The position numbers were made by a program, and so were the translations under genes. From Bradyrhizobium sp. CB3481 (GTDB taxonomy: Bacteria > Pseudomonadota > Alphaproteobacteria > Rhizobiales > Xanthobacteraceae): 64,000 nucleotides of DNA. The notes below the pieces were generated by a model, which saw only the letters and a program-made list of their open reading frames with translations, ran no database searches and was not told the DNA's origin. The stretch lies in the NCBI RefSeq assembly GCF_029714305.1, contig NZ_CP121647.1, positions 5,104,501 through 5,168,500 on the forward strand. Reading direction: 5' to 3'. Positions 18,247 through 28,024 of this stretch are shown piece after piece. Each line of letters begins with the position of its first letter. The stretch's first letter is position 1.

Positions 18247-18783
18247 TCACGACAAAAGCTGTTGAACCTTTTGTTTCAAAAGCGCATCGTCCAGACATAC
18301 CGCCCATTCCAGCAGCATCTGTCGCACCGTGGTCGGCAAGATGCCGTGAAGCGCAAGTCGATTCAAAACGAGTGATCGGTCCGCGTCAACACGCGCCGCG
18401 ATGAGGTCCGATAGCAAGCGTACGTCATATCCCCGCTCGACCGCCTGCAGCGCAGCAATAAAGATCTCCTCTTCGAGCCAACCTCCTGCGTAGAAAATGA
18501 TCCCGGTTTGGGCTGAAGCCAGACCATCTGTGAACCGGCGATCTCGCCAAATGGAAAGTACGTCGACGTCCAGTTGCATCATCGAGTGGGTGAGTTGCTG
18601 ACGAATGTCAATCCCGTTCGGTTGGCATTCCCCGATAACGGTCGACGCAACGGCGAACATCTCCAATCCTGTCTGCAGCAATGAGAAGGTGCTGTGACGT
18701 GCGGCAACAGCGGCCGAAGTGGGCGTCTCGCCGCGCGACAGATTAATTAACATCACTCGACTATGTCGTGGGTCTGCGAACAT
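18247..18783 (-). CDS. isochorismatase-like protein lacking the catalytic cysteine
   Basis: 178 residues, downstream of luxI by about 50 bases and in the same direction. The fold pattern of YcaC/isochorismatase-like hydrolases is visible: an N-terminal VMLINLSRGETP, a mid TGIIFYAGGWLEEEIFIAAL, then VERGYDVRLLSDLIAA. In the active family the nucleophile lies in a VTEVCV-type motif and the first Asp in VDxQ. Here the cysteine position reads WLEEE and the Asp position reads INL. So it probably is not a hydrolase; a binding or regulatory role in quorum sensing is speculation. Confidence 0.6.
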   Translation of the reverse strand: MFADPRHSRVMLINLSRGETPTSAAVAARHSTFSLLQTGLEMFAVASTVIGECQPNGIDIRQQLTHSMMQLDVDVLSIWRDRRFTDGLASAQTGIIFYAGGWLEEEIFIAALQAVERGYDVRLLSDLIAARVDADRSLVLNRLALHGILPTTVRQMLLEWAVCLDDALLKQKVQQLLS

Positions 18784-18832
18784 TTGCCTATCAAATCACC
18801 TTTAATGAACCTTGCTCACGAGGATTCTGTGG

Positions 18833-19471
18833 TCAGGCGGCCGCATTGACAAAATCGGGTGAGAGAAGCACAGGACCGCTGACCTCGGCTCGTTCGTACA
18901 TCATTTGAAGCGCTTGTTCGGACGTGTCGAGAAAGCCGGCGACCGCCATGGTTGATCCGACCTGCTGTGGCGCAGCGATGCGTCTCAATGGCCAGGCTGC
19001 TCGCCGGAGAATGCGCTCCATACGCGTATCGGTGACTGTCACGATGTTGTCTGCGCACGCGCCACGTGCCGCCTCAATCATCGCGGCGAAGAGGATAAGC
19101 GTGGCGCGGTTGAGGCTGTTGGCGGCCTGCTCGGTAATAAGCCTGGTGTCGACGCAGAAGCGGGAGCTTTCGAGAATTCGTTCGTCCTGCGGCGCGAGTG
19201 TCCCGCCGAGCAGGATGGGAAAGGTGTCGGCCAACATGGTCGGTCCCAGCGTTGGAAGCAGACGAACCGAACCAACTGGCTCTCCGTCGTCCGACATCAG
19301 AATGAGATAGGTCGGCCCGAGCGTGTCATACACATCGAGCTCGAATTCACCTGAGATGGACACCGACCAGTCGAGCCTGTCCTTGAAGACACGGCGCCGC
19401 AGCCGATACATCGCCGTGAGCAACTCCAGATGACGGCCAAATTGCGGCGCGCGAAGTCCGAGGGCATGCAT
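18833..19471 (-). CDS. LuxI-family acyl-homoserine-lactone synthase
   Basis: 212 residues with AGGAGG 6 bases before ATG. The invariant residues are present: YRLRRRVFKDRLDW (Arg, Phe, Trp), FELDVYDT (Glu, Asp, Asp), GSVRLLPT (Arg), DTFP (Phe) and ILESSRFCVD (Glu, Arg). Makes an AHL signal from S-adenosylmethionine and an acyl donor. Resembles the BjaI/RpaI/BraI side of the family by context (Bradyrhizobium), some of which use acyl-CoA, but the acyl specificity cannot be read. Preceded by a lux box, so likely autoinduced by the adjacent LuxR. Confidence 0.93.
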   Translation of the reverse strand: MHALGLRAPQFGRHLELLTAMYRLRRRVFKDRLDWSVSISGEFELDVYDTLGPTYLILMSDDGEPVGSVRLLPTLGPTMLADTFPILLGGTLAPQDERILESSRFCVDTRLITEQAANSLNRATLILFAAMIEAARGACADNIVTVTDTRMERILRRAAWPLRRIAAPQQVGSTMAVAGFLDTSEQALQMMYERAEVSGPVLLSPDFVNAAA

Positions 19472-19526
19472 GCCAACCTCCTGAAACTATCCGGAGGCTT
19501 CAAGACCAGAAAGGAACTTTCTAATC

Positions 19527-19546
19527 GCCTGTTAGATTTTACAGGT
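19527..19546 (-). promoter_or_regulatory. lux box upstream of luxI
   Basis: On the minus strand the 20-mer is ACCTGTAAAATCTAACAGGC, close to the canonical Vibrio fischeri lux box ACCTGTAGGATCGTACAGGT. CCTGT and ACAGG arms are perfect around 8 bases. Centre about 65 bases upstream of the luxI start, the usual place for LuxR activation. Confidence 0.88.
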
Positions 19547-19662
19547 GGGTCTGGTTCAGCTTGATTTCGCTAGACCTTTTTGGACGGAGTACAAAAAATA
19601 ATGCCCGGCGCGACGAGCGCCAGGTCGGTTCTGCATCTCGCGAGATGGCAGGGTGTGGATGA

Positions 19663-20391
19663 TTAGGACAACAAACCGCGTCGCAAGGCCTCGGCGACGC
19701 ACTGGGCAATAGATGCTGCACCGAGCTTGCGGCGAGCGTTTTCAAGATGAAAGACTACTGTGCGCGGCGCAATCTGGACCAGCACCGCGACATCCGCGAC
19801 AGTTTTTCCCTGTGCGGTCCATGCCAGGCATTGACGCTCGCGCTGAGTGAGTTCGCTCCCAGCGAGTTTATCGGTGGAGGGTACGTCAACTCTGGCGGCG
19901 ACATGACTATGAAAATAAAAGCCGGCGAGATGTACGAGATCCTTCCAGTCGGCCGCGCGCCGCTCCAAATCAACGTCGCGGTCATCGGTCGCCAGCGTAA
20001 ATGCGGCCATCCGTCCAAATCCGCCCCGGATCGGCACAGTGATACCAGATCTAATGCCAAAGGTCGCCGCTTCATCGAAGAACCGGCGCTGTTCGCGGTT
20101 TCCGACCGGGGATGAACCCTCCCCTCCCCAACCGAACAATGCGCGCTCGAGGCGTGCGCGGCGTACCACAGGATCGAGTTGCTGATAGGCAAGCTGGAAA
20201 TAACGACTGGTCCAGGATTTGGGATAGGATGAAATCAACATCGGCGTGTCGCCCGTGAGGCGCAGATAGGCAAATCGCTGGAAGCCGAGCTTCTGTGTGA
20301 GACGCGTTGCGACGCCCTCGAATTCAGCCGCGTTGCTTGCGGTTTGGATACTATCACTGAATTCCTGCAAGATACTTTCGACCGGGCTCAT
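19663..20391 (-). CDS. LuxR-family AHL-responsive transcriptional regulator
   Basis: 242 residues. The autoinducer-binding domain spans about 15-165 with SSYPKSWTSRYFQLAYQQLDP and FGWGG (conserved Trp, Tyr, Asp and second Trp). The LuxR helix-turn-helix at about 178-240 reads LTQRERQCLAWTAQGKT, VADVAVLVQIAPRTVVFHLE, NARRKLGA. A GGTAGGG site precedes ATG. It lies upstream of luxI in the same direction with the lux box in between; expected to activate luxI when AHL is bound. Confidence 0.93.
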   Translation of the reverse strand: MSPVESILQEFSDSIQTASNAAEFEGVATRLTQKLGFQRFAYLRLTGDTPMLISSYPKSWTSRYFQLAYQQLDPVVRRARLERALFGWGGEGSSPVGNREQRRFFDEAATFGIRSGITVPIRGGFGRMAAFTLATDDRDVDLERRAADWKDLVHLAGFYFHSHVAARVDVPSTDKLAGSELTQRERQCLAWTAQGKTVADVAVLVQIAPRTVVFHLENARRKLGAASIAQCVAEALRRGLLS

Positions 20392-20694
20392 TCACGCCCT
20401 ACCATCATGAACATAAATTGCCGTACTGACGCGCGCTTGGCAGAGGAGCTGTCTGCAAGTAGTCGCGCGACCTCCCGACCGATATAGAGCTGTCCACGAT
20501 GGCGCGCGGCTGGGTTGAGGAGCACAGGACGAAGCTGCGCTCCATGAGATGGCACTGCTCGATGAAGCGAAGCCCCTTGGGACAGTCCCCCGGCAACTCT
20601 GAAAACCCCTCCCACGTTGGACTAGAGCATACGCGGGTCTCGGTGGTACCGCTTTCGTCCACATCTTGCAAACAGCTAAGGCCAGCACTTGCTA
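20392..20694. other. intergenic region upstream of luxR
   Basis: About 300 bases between luxR and the RHH-MFS gene. Short frames only; nothing recognised. Confidence 0.4.
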
Positions 20695-22563
20695 TCAGCG
20701 CAAATGCTTCGTCGCTCCCGATAGAGGCACGCCGATAATAAACCAGAACCATGCTCCAAGTTGAACTGCAAGGTTCACTGCAAAGGCGGTCTGGTAAGCA
20801 ACTTCCGGGTAATGGCCATACAGAGGCGTCCAGTGCTGAACCACGAAACCGATGAGAGACTGGACCACAAACGCGCAACTGATGTGTAAGACGTTGAGCG
20901 CCGCATTCGCACGTCCAGAAAGCTCTTTTGGAAAAAAATCGGCCAAAATCGCGGAGCTAAGGACCGTTCCCGCCCCCACGGCAGCGACGATCATCCACGG
21001 AGCGGATGATGGCAGGGGAACCCGCAGAATTACTGCCAGTTGGGCGACGAAAAACAGAATTGCGACAAACTTCAAGAGCGGGCGTGGACCTATTCCGTAT
21101 CGCCGGAGCTTTTGAGCCGCAACGCCTAGAACCAGTGCGCCCGCACTCGATGCGAGTGCCATGGCAAAGAGATTGCGAAGCAATGTCGACCGGTCCAGAC
21201 CCTCAACATCCGAGAACCACTGGGCAGCCCACAATCCGTGAAGCGCCCAGGCAGTACCAATGCACGTCGCAGACAGGGGTGCCAAGCGCCAGAAGCGAGG
21301 ATCTGTATAGATCATTCGCAGTCCAATGGTGGTCTCCTTCGCTTTCAATGAGCGCGTGGCCTTTGGCACGACAAGGAAAATTGCAAGCGCGCATCCAACC
21401 GAGGCGATGGCTAGGAGTTCAAACAATCCCCGCCAGCCGACCGAAACGAGCAGGTATTCGGCCGGCAATGTTGCCGTCGCGCCGCCAAGGGCAGCCAGCA
21501 TGACCATCAGGCCATTGAGCAGCGGGCCCTGCTTGGCGGGAAACCAGAGAACGACAGCTTTCAATCCGGCCATCAATGCTCCGGAAGCGCCAAGGCCTAT
21601 TAACGCCCTGCCGAGAAGAAGCAGCAAAAAGTTGTCAGAGATAGCAAATAGCGTCGCCCCGGCGGCGGCTGCCAAAAGCACGGCACTCTGGATTTGGCGC
21701 GGACCGTATCTGTCCAACAATATCCCAATAGGAATCTGGGCTGCCGCGAAGGTCAGGAAGTAGATAGACGTCAGGAGACCGAGGTCATCGGCACCCAGAC
21801 CAAACTCGTGAGTCAGCGGTCCAGCAATCGTCGCATTGATGTTGCGAAAGAGTAAGGAAAGGCAGTAAGCAGCGACGAAAGGCAAGAACACGCGCAAGAT
21901 TAACAGACAATCTTGGAACAAGCCCAGTGGCCTCTGTCGGGCCGTCGCACGCCGGACCGGCAAAAGGGACCGCGATGTCGCGCCGGGACTTGTTTGCTCG
22001 GCTCTTAATGCTGGTTCCTGCTCGCACGGTGCCGCTCCGGCAAAACGCGGAGTTTGTCGTTTGTTGCCCGCGGCAGTCCTCGCAGCACCCTTCAGTTCCG
22101 GGTGTGTTGAGCGGGTCGGCGCTTCTTGCCTCACTGATTCTGTTGCAACATGCTCCCGATCAGTCGAGTTCACCCGCTCGATTGTTTCCTTGATGAGGGA
22201 CGTTCCCAAATGGACCCGCCTTGCCACTTGGGCAGCAAATTCGTCGAAGCGCGCAAGCCCGAGGGCACAGGCGTTTGGTTGGTCGGCGGTTGTAAACGCG
22301 GGCGTGACGGCAAGAAGAAATCGAGCCTGAAGCGCAACAGTCTCGCTTACAATTCGCACATCTTGATGAAGCTGTTCAAGATTCTCGTGGATGGCGCTCA
22401 GCCGGCGATCGATAGAGAGCTCTTTGATGTCATGATCGGCATCGAGGAAATGCGTGAGCGCAGCCTCGATGATCGCCGATTTGGTCGCCCCCGGCCGTTG
22501 CGCTGCGACTGCGAGCCGTGCCGCGACGGGCTCGGAAAGATAGACACCGATGCAGGGCTTCAT
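20695..22563 (-). CDS. ribbon-helix-helix domain fused to an MFS transporter
   Basis: 622 residues. Residues 1-135 match the CopG-type proteins I know from rhizobial traG-trbB transfer regions: a strand then AAQRPGATKSAIIEAALTHF and a coiled SIDRRLSAIHENLEQLHQDV and LQARFLLAVTPAF. Residues about 135-215 are a polar linker. From about 225 a 12-helix MFS transporter follows with the motif-A-like GILLDRYGPRQIQ, similar to sugar/nitrate-type carriers. No internal ATG is found before the first helix; a TTG at LLPVRR is possible but has no ribosome site. The start overlaps the alpha/beta hydrolase stop (ATGA), which supports translation from residue 1. Confidence 0.75.
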   Translation of the reverse strand: MKPCIGVYLSEPVAARLAVAAQRPGATKSAIIEAALTHFLDADHDIKELSIDRRLSAIHENLEQLHQDVRIVSETVALQARFLLAVTPAFTTADQPNACALGLARFDEFAAQVARRVHLGTSLIKETIERVNSTDREHVATESVRQEAPTRSTHPELKGAARTAAGNKRQTPRFAGAAPCEQEPALRAEQTSPGATSRSLLPVRRATARQRPLGLFQDCLLILRVFLPFVAAYCLSLLFRNINATIAGPLTHEFGLGADDLGLLTSIYFLTFAAAQIPIGILLDRYGPRQIQSAVLLAAAAGATLFAISDNFLLLLLGRALIGLGASGALMAGLKAVVLWFPAKQGPLLNGLMVMLAALGGATATLPAEYLLVSVGWRGLFELLAIASVGCALAIFLVVPKATRSLKAKETTIGLRMIYTDPRFWRLAPLSATCIGTAWALHGLWAAQWFSDVEGLDRSTLLRNLFAMALASSAGALVLGVAAQKLRRYGIGPRPLLKFVAILFFVAQLAVILRVPLPSSAPWMIVAAVGAGTVLSSAILADFFPKELSGRANAALNVLHISCAFVVQSLIGFVVQHWTPLYGHYPEVAYQTAFAVNLAVQLGAWFWFIIGVPLSGATKHLR

Positions 22564-23474
22564 GGAAGCGCCCCGTCGAAAGTCAACCCGGCGGCTGTTG
22601 AATTCTCATGCCTCGAGACGGACTGTCTCAGTTGATCGAAATGACCCCAGCCTCCTCGCTCGACGGTGCTGAAGAAACGTTCAACCTGCACGTTGAAGGC
22701 CGCAGGTTCTTCGAGATTGATGGCATGGCCCGTATTGGGGCATACCCAAATGCCGGCCGAGGGAATTGTGGACTTGAGCATCAAGCTGGTGTCAAGACAT
22801 GGGTCGTCTTCGTCGCCCACCGCGAGCAGCACGGGTGCCTTCATCTGTGAAAATTGATCCCGGAAGTCGTACAAGGACGGTCGCACGGCTTGGCACTGGA
22901 GCAGAGTGTTGGACATCCCGCGTGCAGAATGCTGCTTCAACCGCTCCGCAAAGTCCTGCCAGCCCTTCGGGTCTTTGTGCTTCAGTCGAATGCGGGTGGA
23001 GTGGCCGGCCATTTTCTCGGCCATGGCATCGATACCTCTTGCCGCCAATGTGCGCGCCAGAGCCGTCGCGTTTCTTGACCAATTTTCACGATCCGATGCT
23101 GGAGATCCTAACCCTGCTCCAGCTGCAACGATCGCACTGGCCCCTTCGCGGTACCACAAACCAAATAGCAGAGCAGCATAGGCACCCATGCTCGATCCAA
23201 CCACGTGGGCTCGACTGATCGACAAACCGCGCATGACGGCATCAATGTCGTGAACGGCGATCTCCCAACCGTATGCGGCGGGACTATCAGGAGCGTCGCT
23301 CGGTGGATATCCCCGCGCATTGTAGGCGATACATCTATAGCTACGGGAAAAATAACGGATTTGTGCTTCCCAGCTGTGCAGGTCCGATTCAAATTCATGA
23401 ACGAAAATGATTGGATAGCCCCGACCGTACTCCTCGAAGTAGAGCTTCATTCCACCTGACGCGATAAAAGGCAT
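22560..23474 (-). CDS. alpha/beta hydrolase
   Basis: 304 residues from ATG 23474 (MPFIASGGMKLYFEEYG); a longer frame to 23588 has an arginine-rich, unlikely N-terminus. Typical features: HEFESDLHSW (oxyanion region), YNARGYPPSD, nucleophile elbow VVGSSMGAYA (Ser about 95), the acid in VGDEDDPC and the histidine in NTGHAINLEEP. Related to esterases and enol-lactone hydrolases; substrate unknown. Overlaps the downstream RHH-MFS gene by 4 bases, so product uptake or export by that transporter is likely. Confidence 0.85.
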   Translation of the reverse strand: MPFIASGGMKLYFEEYGRGYPIIFVHEFESDLHSWEAQIRYFSRSYRCIAYNARGYPPSDAPDSPAAYGWEIAVHDIDAVMRGLSISRAHVVGSSMGAYAALLFGLWYREGASAIVAAGAGLGSPASDRENWSRNATALARTLAARGIDAMAEKMAGHSTRIRLKHKDPKGWQDFAERLKQHSARGMSNTLLQCQAVRPSLYDFRDQFSQMKAPVLLAVGDEDDPCLDTSLMLKSTIPSAGIWVCPNTGHAINLEEPAAFNVQVERFFSTVERGGWGHFDQLRQSVSRHENSTAAGLTFDGALP

Positions 23475-24615
23475 CACCACCGCCGATCTTTTGGAGCGTC
23501 GGCAGGCACGCCGCGCATTGGACGGCGTTATGGCTGAGCAGCTACGAAAACGGAGGTGTCGATTATCAATGATCGGATTTCGACACACCCTGCTTTTCGT
23601 ATGCGCCGGGAGATGAAGTTTTCCAGTGATTAGGTGTTGCCTGGCTGCAGCGGAGGATTCGACCTCGAAATGGCGAGATAGTGACGCCTCAAGCCGGACG
23701 ATGCTCTGAGATCGGAGATCGCATTGGGATGACTTGCACCAGTGCCGCGGCGCCTGGCTGACCTTCAGTAAGCCGATGCAAGCTTTCGGGCTTCAATGAG
23801 CCAAAAAGCTCCCAGCTTTACTCCTGGCGTCCATCTGACGCTAGCCACGGGAGCTGAGCTTTGAGCGTTGTATAGTCCACCTTCCACAGCTTCGATCGCA
23901 TATCATCTCTCGAACACAAACGCGCGCACCATCTTGCAACGGGCCGAATGGCGATGTTGTTGGCGCAGCTTTCACGCCGCTTGTGGTGTGCAGGATCTCG
24001 GCCAGCGGATGCGACGCGCATTGCCCGCGGACTTTTTTCGTGGCGCTGTCGCCTTTGCAACAAGGTTGTGCTTATTGAAACAAGCTGCGCGTGTGATGTC
24101 GAACACAAAGCGGTTGCCACCCCTGCATTTCCGGCGGATTGAATAGTGAACTCTTTCTTGAACAGGTTCGTCTCCTGTTCCGGTGTCGCACAATCGTGCA
24201 ATGAACTTGTGCATTGAGATCGTTGTGTACCACGCGCCCTTCGGAGAGTAGGTCATGTACGATTGACTCCCGGAAGAGACTTTTCGCGAAAATCCTGCCA
24301 GCGGTTAGGCTGCGCGAGCGAGGCGGAGCTTGCTGCACGGCTTCAGATCATGAAATCGGTCTCATCGATGCCGTCGAGTAGCCCGTATAGTGCGGCAGTC
24401 CAGTCACCCACGTCGCTCCTTGACCCTCGCCGATGCCATCAACGTCGCCCGCGCATTTTATCGTTTCCATCGATCTTCGCTCGTTCGCGGAAATCTCATT
24501 GTTGGTACGATACGTACGAAAGTGGTGCAGTAAGGGCACATGTGATGCGTCGCGCAGACACATACTCTTAAAAACGATCTCTGGATTACCTATTTTCTAA
24601 AAGAAACCGTAGACA
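23475..24615. other. 1.1 kb with no recognisable gene
   Basis: Several short frames on both strands (for example 23818-24201 minus) show no family resemblance. Confidence 0.4.
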
Positions 24616-24882
24616 ATGCACACGGAAGCAAACCTTGAACCCGTTCCGAATGCGAGTCCGCCGATGATCAGCGAAGATTTGGCAGCCATGCGCACTCATC
24701 GCAACCGTATCCACTACTATCGTCGGTTGCTTGAGGCCCAGCTGACTGAACCTCAGCGCCAATATCTCGAGATACGCCTTTCTGAAGAGCGCCGTGCTTT
24801 TGAGGATCTAAAGGCCGCTATCTTTCCGCTAGTTTTCACAATCTCAGACTCACCGGCCCGGAACCCTCCCGTTGCGGCGTGA
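24616..24882 (+). CDS. small helical hypothetical protein
   Basis: 88 residues: ISEDLAAMRTHRNRIHYYRR, then LEAQLTEPQRQYLEIRLSEE and a short Pro tail. Almost wholly helical and charged, as in real small rhizobial proteins. Weak ribosome site. Function unknown. Confidence 0.5.
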   Translation: MHTEANLEPVPNASPPMISEDLAAMRTHRNRIHYYRRLLEAQLTEPQRQYLEIRLSEERRAFEDLKAAIFPLVFTISDSPARNPPVAA

Positions 24883-25000
24883 GCAAGGGTTTTCGCAGAC
24901 CTCCCAAGGTGCCGCGATTTTCCGTGGCTTGAATAAAAAGCAGATTTTCACGTGGGAATCGTACAAGTCTTAGTGCCAACCGTGCCGATCATCTGCTGTT

Positions 25001-25435
25001 GTGAAGATCGAGGGAGAGGGTCCCCCCTTGCTTAAAGACGGCACCTATGCGGCTTGGTTCAAGACCGCACTCGGCCAAGACGCCGGCATCCTCCATGTGG
25101 AGGACGGCAAAATCTGGGGTCATGATAGCGTGATGAGCTACAGCGGCTCTTGCGAAGTCGATGGAGATCGATTTACCGCGACTGTCACGACAAAACGGCA
25201 TACCGACGGGCAGCCAACAGTTTTCGGCGACGATCAAGAACTAGAGCTAAATTTCGAGGGAACATGCTCCGGAAAAATTGCCACCTACGTTGGCAAGGCG
25301 GAGCAGTTTCCAGGAGTGCTCCTTGAGGGAACGCTTATTTTCAGTGAACAACAGCCGCCTCCGCCGGAGCCGAGCGGGTCGATGCCAAAGTCCTATCCTG
25401 ATAATCTCTCGAGATTGCCGAAGCGCCCCCTCTGA
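25001..25435 (+). CDS. GrlR-like type III secretion negative regulator
   Basis: 144 residues from GTG 25001. The lipocalin-like GrlR pattern is clear: LKDGTYAAWFKTALGQDAGI, VEDGKIWGHDSVMSYSGSC, DRFTATVTTKRHTDG, then LNFEGTCSGKIATYVGKAEQ and a final strand. In pathogens GrlR binds the activator GrlA and lowers type III expression; rhizobial copies are uncharacterised. A Pro-rich tail of about 30 residues is extra. No type III genes are in this window, so it acts in trans if at all. Confidence 0.75.
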   Translation: MKIEGEGPPLLKDGTYAAWFKTALGQDAGILHVEDGKIWGHDSVMSYSGSCEVDGDRFTATVTTKRHTDGQPTVFGDDQELELNFEGTCSGKIATYVGKAEQFPGVLLEGTLIFSEQQPPPPEPSGSMPKSYPDNLSRLPKRPL

Positions 25436-25754
25436 TGAATCAGTATCGTAGCGCGAGCGGCCCGTCAGTATCGTCCGCACCGTACGATGGATTGATCCAT
25501 CGCTTGATTAAAGGCCTTCGTCAATGTGCCGCCTCCACCTTCGGCGGACGCTCCATGCAGCTGAGCTAGGAGTGCACTCCGTCGGCCGAGCCACACAAAA
25601 CTACAGCCACAAACCGCTCTCTCGTCAACTCGGGTCGGTTCAGATAGCCCCGCGCGATGCCCTGCATTCCATCAACTGCCCGAACCGGGGCTCACCATGG
25701 CCGTCTAAATCCGCCTGTTCGAGCTCGGACGACCAATAGGATACAAGTCGGGTG
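25436..25754. other. intergenic, no gene recognised
   Basis: About 320 bases between the convergent GrlR-like gene and NRPS remnant; nothing recognised. Confidence 0.4.
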
Positions 25755-26735
25755 TCAGCGTAATGGGTCGGCCGCGAGACGGTGCTCCGTGATCATGTGG
25801 GTTTCTGCCGCCCCATACTCATTTATCAATCTCACCCTCGGGTGCACTTCGAAGAAAGATCTAAGCATTGGGGTGGTCCGCAATTGCTCACGCGCTGTAT
25901 AGATCTCTCTCAAAGAGGGCAGCAGCACTCCTTGCGCGCCCCAGGCCTCCGCAAAATGATTCAGCGCTCCGAAGGGGAGGAAAAGTCGTTCTATCTCTTC
26001 CGTCCACAGGAGTTCTAGCAGTACGGTGAAATCGGTAAGGATCGTTTCCCGCACGATCGCAAGCACGCCGCCCTCCTTCCAACAACTGAACAATTCCTGG
26101 AACGAGACATCGATATTGAGGGTCGTGAGCTGAAGTGTGCGTCGCTTTGGCGCTCCTAACTCTGGCGAGGACCAGAGCAGATTCAAAAGCGTGCTGTGAG
26201 GCATTTCGACGCCCTTCGGCGTGCCGCTCGTTCTCGAGGTGTAGCTCACATAGGCGAGATGGCGCGAGGTCAGGCCGAGGGTGCGCGGGTCCGGATCCGA
26301 CGCCAGCAGATTTGCCCAACTCGGCCTCGTCGTTTCGAGATCGACTACCGTCACATCGACCAGCGCATCAGAACCAAGCGTGGATCTTCCAGCAGCATCG
26401 GCCAGCAATAGCCGCGGTGCCGCACCCGCAAGAACCTGCCGCAGCCGCCCGGACGGATGGGTCAGATCCAGCGGCAGACATGCGCCACCGGCCTTCAGGA
26501 TCGCCAGCAGCCCGACCATCATCGCGAGGCTGCGCTCCAAGCAGATCGCGACAGGCTGATCCGGCCTCACCCCCAGCGCGATCAGATGGTGCGCGAGTTG
26601 GTTCGCCCGTGCATTGAGGTGGCCATAGCTCAGGCGTGCGTCCTCGTAGACCACCGCCACCGCGTCCGGCGCCTTGCGCACCTGGACCTCAAACAGCTCA
26701 TGGATGTATTGTTCCGAAAGATCGCGCGTCGCCAT
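25755..26735 (-). pseudogene. NRPS adenylation-domain N-terminal fragment
   Basis: 326 residues covering core motifs A1-A5 of an amino-acid-activating domain: LSYGHLNARAN (A1), LKAGGACLPLD (A2), YTSRTSGTPKGVEMPHS (A3), LNIDVSFQELF (A4) and NEYGAAETH (A5). It ends soon after A5, so A6-A10, the carrier and condensation domains are missing. HELFEVQVRKAPDAVAV is the usual start of the domain. Cannot adenylate on its own. A fragment with A6-A7 lies at 38645-38783 on the same strand, perhaps from the same lost synthetase. Confidence 0.85.
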
Positions 26736-28024
26736 CCGGTTCAGCTCCTCAGCAAGGCGCGGTTATCGGACGACCGCAACCCAATTCGTCGCAGGCATCG
26801 GGGGACCACAGCACACAGCAAAGCTTGCAAATGCTGTGTAACACGGTCGATCTGCTTGGGTGCGAAGCGACTTGCATCGAAATGCATCGAAAGCTCCCTC
26901 CAGAGTACTCAAATGTTAGCAAATCACCGGACAGGACTGCCTCAGAATTCAGGTTCGAAGCTAGATCGCCAACTGCAGAACAGTCATTTGCCTTGACTGC
27001 AATGCCAATCGGCCAGGGTTGGCATGATCGCGGCACCTCCATACGCCGCAATGTTGGCACCAAGTACGAAACCGCGATAGTCCTAACGGATCCATGAACA
27101 TGTCCTAGCAATCTGCGTGCCGGCAACGACGTTGTGCGAGCTGCTTTAAGAGAGGCAAACATGTGCTTCGCGCGACCGAATACCTGCGCCTCATTGGCGC
27201 GTTCCAGACATAGACGTCTTCAACCAGACACGGCCTAACAAGGCAGAGCGGTCAAATGACGACGATCGCGCCTTGTCTTGGACTCGAGCTTGCTCGAGAG
27301 TGATTTCCCTGTCGCAACCTCATGACCGAGCGTTCCAGCGTAGCGGCACTATAGCGCAGTTGAGTCGACCGCTGTCGGCAGGGTCAAATGTTGGCGGCCC
27401 CGTTTCAGAATACCCTTTGGACAGTCGCTTGCCGGGAGATAATTGCGGTCACGGCTATGCGGGTAGTGAAGCGGCTCCAATGAACACAAATCGGCAGGGA
27501 GCAACCCTATGGGGCGCGGCAGGCGCGTCTTCTTCATATGACTAGTTTGCATTTGCCGTCGTACGCGCTGGAGGCGTGCTATATTGGATAGATTCAACCG
27601 ATAGTCAGGAATCCGTAGCGCGTCATTTCCGGTTGCGGTGCTTCATACAGTGTCGAGCACCTGATCAACACATTGAGTCTTGTCATTGATTGGCGGTGCA
27701 GGTGCATTTTCGTGTTCTGTGACGTTTCGCTACAGTAGCACTGCTATTCCTTCGAGCACGACGGCAGCAACGCACCGGAGAGCAGCTTTCGTTTTGCGGA
27801 TCGGGGGCACACTCGGGTTTTCTGCCCGACGAGACACGCCCGTTCGTTGGAGTTACCGCGTATCTTGAAGGAGATTTGCGCTAAACCTACGCCGTCGTTT
27901 CAGGTCATTTGACGCAATGTACCGGCTGACGATGCCCCGTGAAGCTGCCGCAGGAGAAAATTGTTGGATGTTCCACGCACGAGCTAGCAGCACGACGTCT
28001 TGTCGAGCGATCGTCACCCAGACC
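26736..28024. other. 1.3 kb with no recognisable gene
   Basis: Short frames on both strands only. No known family, IS end or RNA gene recognised. Confidence 0.4.

Noticed and set aside
20405..20878. 157-residue minus-strand frame between luxR and the MFS gene
   Set aside because: Overlaps the MFS C-terminus in another frame, cysteine/serine-rich, no ribosome site or family.
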